Origin: Rhizoclosmatium globosum | Taxonomy: Eukaryota > Chytridiomycota > Chytridiomycetes > Chytridiales > Chytriomycetaceae | Assembly: GCA_002104985.1 (NCBI GenBank) | Contig: MCGO01000064.1 | Span: 1 to 64,000, forward strand | Reading direction: 5' to 3' | DNA length: 64,000 nucleotides | Part shown: piece after piece, positions 56,919 through 64,000 of the stretch | How positions within the stretch are numbered: the stretch's first letter is position 1 | Layout of the letters: each line of letters begins with the position of its first letter | Notes under the pieces: model-generated | What the model was told of the DNA's origin: nothing | The model's database searches: none | Seen by the model: only the letters and a program-made list of their open reading frames with translations | Position numbers and translations under genes: made by a program

Positions 56919-59902
56919 TTATTTCAAGTTTGATTCATGTATGAGGGTTCCTGACCGTTTCTCTGTGGCCATAGCAGCTACTTGCATCAATATTCTTTCT
57001 CTTTCCTGCGACAAATCCATAACACGAGCCTTGATATCACTAAACTCATTAATAACAGTATGAAAGTCTTGATAAGTGAGTCGATACAAAACGCTGGGCA
57101 TTTTAGCTTGAACTGTTGCAGTTCGCAGCACTTTGTTGATGAGTGCAACTTCCCCGAAGTACGCTCCATCGTATAGTGACCTATATACTTCTCCCCAATG
57201 ACAATATCAAGTTTTCCACTGAGGATAAAAAACATATCGGCTCCACTGTCACCTTCCTTTGTGACACAATCACCCGCAATATAATATCGAATATGCAAGC
57301 ACGATGCGATTCGAGCGTAAAATATTTCGTCGCGCCCGTCGCCCACTGTTCGCCGTAAGAAAGGAACTTTTTTAATCAAGTCGACTGTGTTATGCAGAGC
57401 AATCTCAGTTCGCAATGCTTCGTTCATATCTCCCAGCAGAGTATCTTCTTCAAAGTACTTTCCACGATATTTGGTTTCATAGTAACTGATCAGCTTATCT
57501 TTGGTTCGTTGCTTAGCTGTCTCCATGTAATATATTCTTTCAATTCTTCCATTTTCTGATTGTAGAGTCGACCTGAGTTATCCACAGAAATCGCTGCACT
57601 GGAGATGTATCCGACAAGAACAGCGTAGACTCCAGCTCCAACGAAAATGAATAATATAGCAAAAAGCTGCTCCATCTTTGTCTGTGGCCTTTAATACAAT
57701 GCGTCAGCCCATTTTCTCCGTTATGGGTATAAAGGGAACTCACTTGTATGACATTGGGAACAAATTTCCAACAGCTAATAAGAAGCACCAAAGATAGCTG
57801 TCCCAAACAGTCACACTTTGCGTTTGTCCCCAAAACTGGCTCCACCCAAGAAAGCCATGTAGCTGACCCGCATAGAAAATAGCGCACGCGTTATAATGCA
57901 AAAATACAATAATCCCGATTCCAATGGGAAGAATTTTAGCGCTCACGACTCCAATCCTTTCTTCCACATATAGTTTAACTCGCGTAAAGATGGCACAGCG
58001 GGCCATGATTTGACCAAGTCGAAGGATTCTCAGCAAGCGAAGTAACCTCAACCAGACTATATCAGAGCCTACTATGGTACTGAATGGAATCTATGAAAGA
58101 TAGAGTTTAAAGATTTGAGTTCAAAGAACATGAATGAAGTTACAATGGAAACTAGATCGATGAAGAGGTAAGACCAGAGCCATTCGCGAATCCAAAGGGC
58201 AAGAAAAGGCCTTAATGATTCGTACTCTCGGATGCTGTAGATTGTCGTTTTTCCAATTTGCGAATTAGGTGTCGATATTGCAACGAGTGATTCAATAGAA
58301 AACACGATAGTAATACTACGCAATAAACTTTTAATACAAAATAGAAATACCCTGATACTTACATTACGCTGAAGTACTCTCCATAAGAATCCGGTAGCAC
58401 ACTATTAAACCCAATAATGAATGGAACTTCCGCCAAACAAATGATGTTGGCAAGCACTGTTATTACGTCGAAATAAGTAATAACTATCGACTTTGGATGC
58501 AATCCGTTCCTCAGGAACGATATTTCGTTGAAATCAGAAGCATCAAATTGGTCCCAAGTGATTCGTCTCCCTTTACTATCATACGCTGGAATTAAACAAT
58601 AATACGAGAAATAGTCAAAGAACCATTCTGAAAACGTCATTGGTGGTGAAACTTCCTGTATATTTTCCGAATTTACTGTAGGTGCAGTTGCGCTCGCCAC
58701 AGTTGGAAGTCGACGGAGATGCTGACGCCTTGTGACTTCTGTTTTCTTAATTGTGTTCGACCGAAGTTTTGATCTTTCTAAAGTTCCATGGGGACTAGCA
58801 ACATCAGTCACATTTGACGCGTCAGATTCTCGTCGAGACGTGGAATCAAGTTGCGTCTTGTCAAAGTCGTCATTTGGTGGTACGCCAACTGTCAGTGCAT
58901 GAATTTCTTGGATGAAATCTCGCATATCCTGAGACTGGAATGAATCAGTGGATGCATTTGCTTCAAGCGATGTTGTTGAACTCAATTCGATCCTTGTGTC
59001 TGCTGGAGTTAAATTTGATGGTCCGCTTTTTGGAAGCACTTCAGTGACAGACGCTCGCCGTGCATGAAGATCTTGAGGGTCTGAAATTGTCTGGTTTTTC
59101 GGAAATACATTTCCCTCCTCATGATTCACCAGGGTTTCGAAGTTTTTCATTGTTCCCTTTCTATCGAGTGAAAAAGAACCCCTTTTTGCTGGTAAGTCGT
59201 GGTTTCGTTTAAGACTGCCAGAGTGAATGGCTTCAATTGTCTTTGTCGCTCGACCCAATGACGCAGGCCGCGCTGCATCTTGCTGACTCACATTTAAACC
59301 TCCTGTGCTATTTGGTTGCAACAGAGGTCGAATTTGAGACGTGTCCATTCGTTCAGGGATAGGAGGAACAAATGTTGAGTCGATGGTGGTCGCATCTGCA
59401 GTCTGACGTCGCCGTTGAAATGGAGACTTAGCGCGTCTTGTAACTTGCGGAGATGGGGACGAAATATTGACATAAGACCCCTGCTTTTTTTGTTGAAACG
59501 CAAGAAAATCAGGAATCTGAGCTTCGGGAGTTCCAGCACTGCGTCTTCTCGACATTGATAACGTGCTTATGTTTGCAGATTTGCCTGCTTTTACGTTGAA
59601 GAGAGGTTGAGGGACAGAGTTGTTTACTTCTGCTGGAGTAGTGTAATCTTCAACGTCCCACCTGAGACCAAACTCCAAATGAATCGATTTCATGGAAGGA
59701 TTTGACATTTTATCGGAAAGCTGGAGGAGGCGATGGTAAGTACTTTGATGACAAGGTCCTGTCTTACGGGATGAGGATTTGAGGACGGACTAACAGATTG
59801 CTGCAGAAGAGCAATAAGCTTATCAGCTTTGCTGTTCATCTCGGACTTGAGCTCCACTATGCTCCGGAGAAGGACAGTGTGAAGGTTGAGATTGTCGGTC
59901 AT
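56919..59902 (-). CDS. Cyclic-nucleotide-gated, HCN/EAG-superfamily cation channel, copy 2
   Basis: Exons 59902-59768, 59720-58363, 58315-58144, 58090-57744 and 57688-56919, about 927 aa. Same layout and same positions of the four channel introns as copy 1, plus one extra intron near the N-terminus. S4 is WLRLLRLLRILRLGQIMARC; the pore is SYLWCFLLAVGNLFPMSYK; the C-linker and CNBD (FGEVALINKVLRTATVQA) are complete. The C-terminal half is nearly identical to copy 1 while the disordered N-terminus has diverged, so the pair arose by tandem duplication with selection on the channel core. Two frame changes in the last exon (near 57510, one A short; near 57196, one G short) fit homopolymer errors. 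Confidence 0.88.
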
Positions 59903-60075
59903 ATTTTTTCAGATGCCAATCCGACGGAGTCAATCACCACATCCACCGAAACATTGGGATTTCAAACAACTCGGCACTTCTTTACGCTAAAACACTGAGT
60001 AACCCAAAACTTAAATAATCAAATCGGATTGCATCTCTAGAAAGCCAATTTCTGCCTTGATCAGTCAAAATTAGC

Positions 60076-60775
60076 CTAAACTTTATTCACGAAGAAAATG
60101 TTAATGCTAACAGTCAGCCTCAAATCCTCCCCGTCACTTGATCTACTATAGCCCATTATTGGAGTTTTGCGAACCAGAGACCCACTATGTCTCCCCTCAC
60201 TACTTCGATTCTTGAACGTGTCTCGCATTTTCTTCTTCAAACTAGATTGGGAGGAAGTCCAAGACATTGAGCGCACTGAACTTCTATTAGAAGATCCTGA
60301 TCCTTTAGGGACAGTGAATTCTTTGATAAAGCCAGTTCCATCAAATTCACACGTAGTGACAGTCTTTTGCACAAGAATGTGCAAAATCAAACGCGTAAAT
60401 TGTGTACCAAATAGGCGGTGGCGATACCTGACTTGATTGTAAAGAAAGTCCAGAAGACGAAACAGCACATTCCATGAGCAGTTCGAATTCTCTACAGAGT
60501 CGCTTGAGAATGTACTTTTTTGTGACCAAATCTTCCTCGATTCTTTTCTTGGATTCTTGCAAATCCACTCTATACCCACTTCGACAACCCAGCTTTTAAC
60601 CCGCGACATCCAGTGTATGAGAGTGCAACAAAGCCTTAATCAATCCATTGAAGAGCATGTCAAACAGCTTCGCGTGGCAGAGGATGATCTTGTGCAGTTT
60701 GAATTCGCGACCCGCAGAGATAGAGACATCTGAAAAGACGCCTGAGTCGACTAACAACAAACAACAAGAAAACAT
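60076..60775 (-). pseudogene. BTB/POZ-like fragment with Ser-rich C-terminus
   Basis: From the ATG at 60775 the frame reads VFSDVSISAGREFKLHKIIL, CHAKLFDMLFNG, the start of a BTB/POZ domain. It meets a TAA at about 60608 (DVAG-stop-KLG) and then continues in the same frame with a helical, charged stretch (VDLQESKKRIEEDLVTKKYI). After a possible intron (GTATCG at 60427 to CAAAAG at about 60363) it continues TVTTCEFDGTGFIKEFTVPK and a Ser/Arg-rich tail (SMSWTSSQSSLKKKMRDTF) to the stop at 60076. The BTB core is not completed. It is either a truncated gene, a wrong model of two genes, or a gene with a missed intron. Low certainty. Confidence 0.4.
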
Positions 60776-60809
60776 CAGTATTTAAGTACTTATTAATTAG
60801 TTAATCAAG

Positions 60810-61005
60810 TTAACTAACAAGATTCAGCCCATTCAGACGCGTCTCCTTCATTGGTTCGTTGGTTTGATTCAATTTCGTAATTGGCTTCCTTCGACTCAGC
60901 GGCATTTGATTCACCTGCAAATCCAAAAGAGAGAGGCGACTGTTGGACGGTACCTGTGTTTTGTTGGCTAGGAGCCGAGGCTGCATGGCTGACACTTGAA
61001 ATCAT
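60810..61005 (-). CDS. Small acidic hypothetical protein
   Basis: An ORF of about 64 codons starting MISSVSHAASAPSQQ and ending NEGDASEWAESC. It is hydrophilic with Ser, Glu and Asn and has no recognised motif. It lies in the same direction between the receptor gene (ends 61090) and the BTB-like fragment. Codon use looks coding but length alone does not prove it; it could be a 3' UTR ORF of the receptor gene. Confidence 0.3.
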
Positions 61006-61089
61006 TTTGATGCTGACAATCTGCACTCTAAAACAAGGTTGAACAAACAATAGCAATGTATTTATTATAGTGAATATAAACGACAGAAT

Positions 61090-64000
61090 CTAACTAGTTG
61101 GAAGGTTGTATTCAATCGCGGATTGATTGAATGGCGTCTGTTCTTCCATGTTGATGGTTCTGCGGGACGTCGCCATACTTCTCAGCCCACTTCGTGTACT
61201 TGCATTCAGCTTTTCAATAGACCCTTTCATTCCAGAGGCAATACGTGAACGAGATGATGTTGCCGTGGCCGTTTGGCTGGCTGTTTGAGATTGTGTTTGA
61301 CTTTTCACAGACCCACTGCCTTTCAAACTGTTTTTGCGAATCACATTATGAATCACCTCTTGATGCTTAATGTAGTTTTCTTTGGTCCAACGTAAAATGT
61401 GGAACAATGGTGGCAAGAATATTGCAATTCCAATTTCAACCAATGCAAACGTTGTAACACCATACATATCAGTATATTGGCGAAGCGCTATCATTGCGAG
61501 AATGCCTAACGCAATCTCGCGATTCAAATACGCCTCCAAGTGGTTGGAGTACGGCTGCCAATAAATTCTAGTTCCACACAACGTGGCCAAGACCATAATG
61601 TATGTGTTGGTTTGAACCATATCTATAAATAAATTATTACGGATTTGTCTTAAAAGTAAGTTGTTTCAAACTCACAGCTGTATTTTGACATGGTGGAGAA
61701 GAGAATGGATACCACTCCTTTCTCAATGATGGTAATAGGCATCATAAAATACATTTCCGGTTTGAAGATAATATAGAGACATTGAAAGAGTTTTTGAATT
61801 GGGGTAAGACCTTCTTCATCGTATCGAATCATATCATGTTTGTCAAGATGATAAAGAGTAAATCCCAAAAGAGCGGGGAGCACACCAAGCATAATAATGA
61901 TAATAATGATTGCTAAAGCTGCTGCTGGTGCATGACGTGATCCAAAACATTCGACTTGCGGAACTTGACTCAGCACATACTTTCCCTCAATGGTTGTACA
62001 CTGAAGCAATAATAAACTGCTGTCCACAAGCGGCATGATTACAAATGTCATGACAATAATAATAGCGCGAAAGCAAATCAAACTGATTGAATCTCCGTAT
62101 AGATGTTTCGGCAAATACTGCATAATCACAGTATGAGTAGCTGGAGAGTACGTCTGAAGCATTCGAAAGCCAAAATAAAGTCCAACAATATAAGCAACAA
62201 TTAGTGTCGGCAAGAAGAACCTAAACAACAGCTTCGCCACTCCTGAAATAGGTAAAGCACAATCACTGACAAAGCCGTCAACATTCAGAGACGTGATTGC
62301 TAAAAACGTGCTGATTCCCGGAACCTTCAAGATTCCGTTCACTTGACTCTCAAATACATAACGAGAGACCTGAAAGTAGAAAAAGAGCAGCTCGACTGTT
62401 GGTGCCTCCTCATAAGGAAGTAGCAAGAGTGCAAAAGCACACACGAACGCAATTATCAGAGTCATATAGAAACTCAGTCCGCCTCCAGATCCACAGGTAT
62501 GGCAATCACCACCCCACAAAAACTTGCCAGGCTCGTTACATTCAGTGCACAGAAGTCCTTTGAATTGTGGAGCACAGCTCAGAGCTGGACAACTATAATT
62601 TGTGCAGCAGGCTTCATGCATAGGGCAAATATAGGAAATAGGAGTCGTTGAGGCAGGTAGCGGCATCCAAAGACCTTCCAGCACGTTCACAGTAGCTCCA
62701 CCAGGACATTCGAATTCGTTTGGGCAAGGCTGTAAGAACGTAAATAACATGTGAAGACAAGTTGGAACTTACTGTGCACTGCTGCGTATTATTCGCGATC
62801 CAGTTATAACTTCCAGCAGGACAAGCTATGCACGAGTACGTTGCACCTGTCAGATAACGACCAGTTCCCACAGGACACGAGACTATCCCAAATAGAATCA
62901 AATTACTTTCATTTAATAGAAACAAAACGCTCACCAACGGATTTCGGAACATCTGGAACCCAATCTCCCCAAACAGCCTGATTCTTCTTAAACCAATCGC
63001 ATGAAGCTTCTGCCGCAGACCACCCATTATGCGCCATATTCTTGAGCATCAGATTAATTTGATCATCCGGCATTTGATATTTTGTTGCAAACGACTGAAG
63101 CTCAGGAAAATCGGCAACAAACTTATTCGATGCGAGCTTTGAAGGATACTGCTCTGAGGATCCGTTGTCAAGAGCTTACTGTTATCTATTTCATGTTTAG
63201 CATTGGTGGTTCAAATGAGCGGCTCAAACCTTTCGCGAAAGCCGCGTATTGCGTGGGGTTATTGCTCGGAAACAAGACTTTCGTGAAATTGTTGTTTGCA
63301 ACGAATGAAGTCGGAGTCCAGTTGTAAAACAGAATGGCTTTCTTTCGATCAATCGCGTCTTGAATTGTATTCTGAGCTTCTCCAAAACTCAAGAAATTGA
63401 TGGTGACAGGTAAATTAAGTCCATCTATTAAGCGTTGATATATGTTGCTCGAATATCCTAGATACTAAGTCGTGAGCAGACTTTGAGCAATGCGTTTATT
63501 ACCTGGATCGTAATGCCACATCTCAATGCATTTGCTATTCGCCGAACTACATTGAGCAGGAATATACGTTCCATTCATACACAGCCCTGGAGTTCCATCA
63601 CATTCCGGTTCCCCATTCACAAGAATTCTTGGCCCAGTCCCAGAAGCTGGAAAAATGGAGCGATACTCTGGATTGAGAAGAAATCTCCAAAAATCAAACG
63701 ACCAATCTGGATATTGATCGAACAAATAGCTTGGAACGTATAGTCCTATGTTCCCGTTATATCTATTGAAAGAATTAACTTTTTTCGCACAGTAGTCTCG
63801 AATTGCTCTCACCCAATCGCGCCAAGATTTATTGCGGCCTTATCTATTTGAGTCACTTGAGCAAAGGAAGTTCCAAAGTCTTGCGGCCCTGTTTTTAAAA
63901 GCTGTAGATTTACCAAATGATCTGGCGAAATGGGAGGATTTTACACACAAATCTCAAGTTCCAAATCAACTGCGTTATTATAAAACTCAATTCCGAGAAC
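61090..64000 (-). CDS. Receptor-like protein: OpuAC-type binding domain, Cys-rich module, about 7 TM (5' end beyond right edge)
   Basis: Exons visible: 64000-63502, 63457-63230, 63174-62935, 62882-62773, 62729-61676 and 61622-61090, with matching phases downstream of 63502. The outer part (DWVRAIRDYCAKKVNSFNRY, VPSYLFDQYPDWSFDFWRFL, AIDRKKAILFYNWTPTSFVA, FPELQSFATKYQMPDDQINL, GWSAAEASCDWFKKNQAVW) has the features of the C-terminal lobe of glycine-betaine/choline binding proteins (OpuAC). Next is a Cys-rich EphR-like repeat (CPVGTGRYLTGATYSCIACPAGSY) and a second Cys cluster (CCTNYSCPALSC, CTECNEPGK). Seven or more hydrophobic segments follow (FYMTLIIAFVCAFALLLLP to ALVEIGIAIFLPPLFHIL), then a Ser/Thr-rich tail. 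Near the edge one frame change (63832, one G short) and one in-frame TAA (about 63944) occur. Confidence 0.75.

Noticed and set aside
1..64000. Nuclear stop-codon reassignment (TAA/TAG as sense) suggested by in-frame stops in several genes
   Set aside because: UBP12, DOA10, DLD1, PLC, the F-box/ankyrin gene and CNG channel copy 1 together have over 5000 codons without an internal TAA, TAG or TGA, and conserved proteins end normally at all three stops.
1..64000. CRISPR arrays, bacterial operons or a prophage
   Set aside because: Gene content, introns and spacing are eukaryotic throughout; the only repeat arrays are coding or intronic minisatellites without spacer structure.

Overview
The window looks like nuclear DNA of a zoosporic (chytrid-type) fungus. 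Evidence seen: many short spliceosomal introns (about 45-70 nt, GTRNGY...YAG), AT-rich intergenic DNA, fungal housekeeping orthologues (UBP12-type ubiquitin protease, DOA10/SSM4, SFP1, COA6, D-lactate dehydrogenase, ER glucosidase II), and families that fit early-diverging fungi better than yeasts or moulds: cyclic-nucleotide-gated channels, membrane-anchored alpha-carbonic anhydrases, PC-esterases, a PIF/Harbinger transposon and a receptor with a bacterial-type binding domain. The assignment to chytrids is inference.

Layout. 1-5 kb (minus): two GT8-like glycosyltransferase paralogues (one cut by the left edge) and two PC-esterase paralogues. 5-12.5 kb: an RD-repeat protein gene head-to-head (44 bp apart) with a UBP12/USP15-type protease. 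12.5-19.3 kb: a damaged DHA2-type MFS transporter gene and a multi-TM gene split by a 3.66-kb PIF/Harbinger element. 19.4-24.7 kb: COA6, a secreted phospholipase C/phosphoesterase, and SFP1. 25-29 kb (minus): three tandem membrane-anchored alpha-carbonic anhydrases. 29.3-39 kb: D-lactate dehydrogenase, a secreted protein with a Thr-rich linker and Cys-rich tail, glucosidase II alpha, and an F-box/ankyrin-like protein. 39.2-45.1 kb: DOA10. 45.1-46.9 kb: intergenic DNA with short repeats and a strong predicted three-way junction. 46.9-53.6 kb: serine carboxypeptidase, F-box/LRR-like protein and a DH-BAR-SH3 RhoGEF. 53.7-60 kb: two tandem cyclic-nucleotide-gated channels with an unusual pore. 60-64 kb: a BTB-like fragment, a small ORF, and a large receptor running off the right edge: OpuAC-like binding domain, Cys-rich region, then about seven TM segments.

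Functional themes. Several neighbours serve the secretory pathway and surface (glycosyltransferases, PC-esterases, glucosidase II, DOA10, carboxypeptidase, PLC, carbonic anhydrases). The right end groups a candidate nutrient receptor with two cyclic-nucleotide-gated channels and a RhoGEF, which would suit zoospore sensing; this is inference from content and proximity only.

Quality caveat. Many genes, above all the tandem paralogues, are broken by single-base losses in homopolymers while the reading resumes in another frame with normal conservation. Long single genes (UBP12, DOA10, PLC, D-lactate dehydrogenase) have none. I treat most of these as probable residual assembly errors, but real pseudogenes cannot be excluded.
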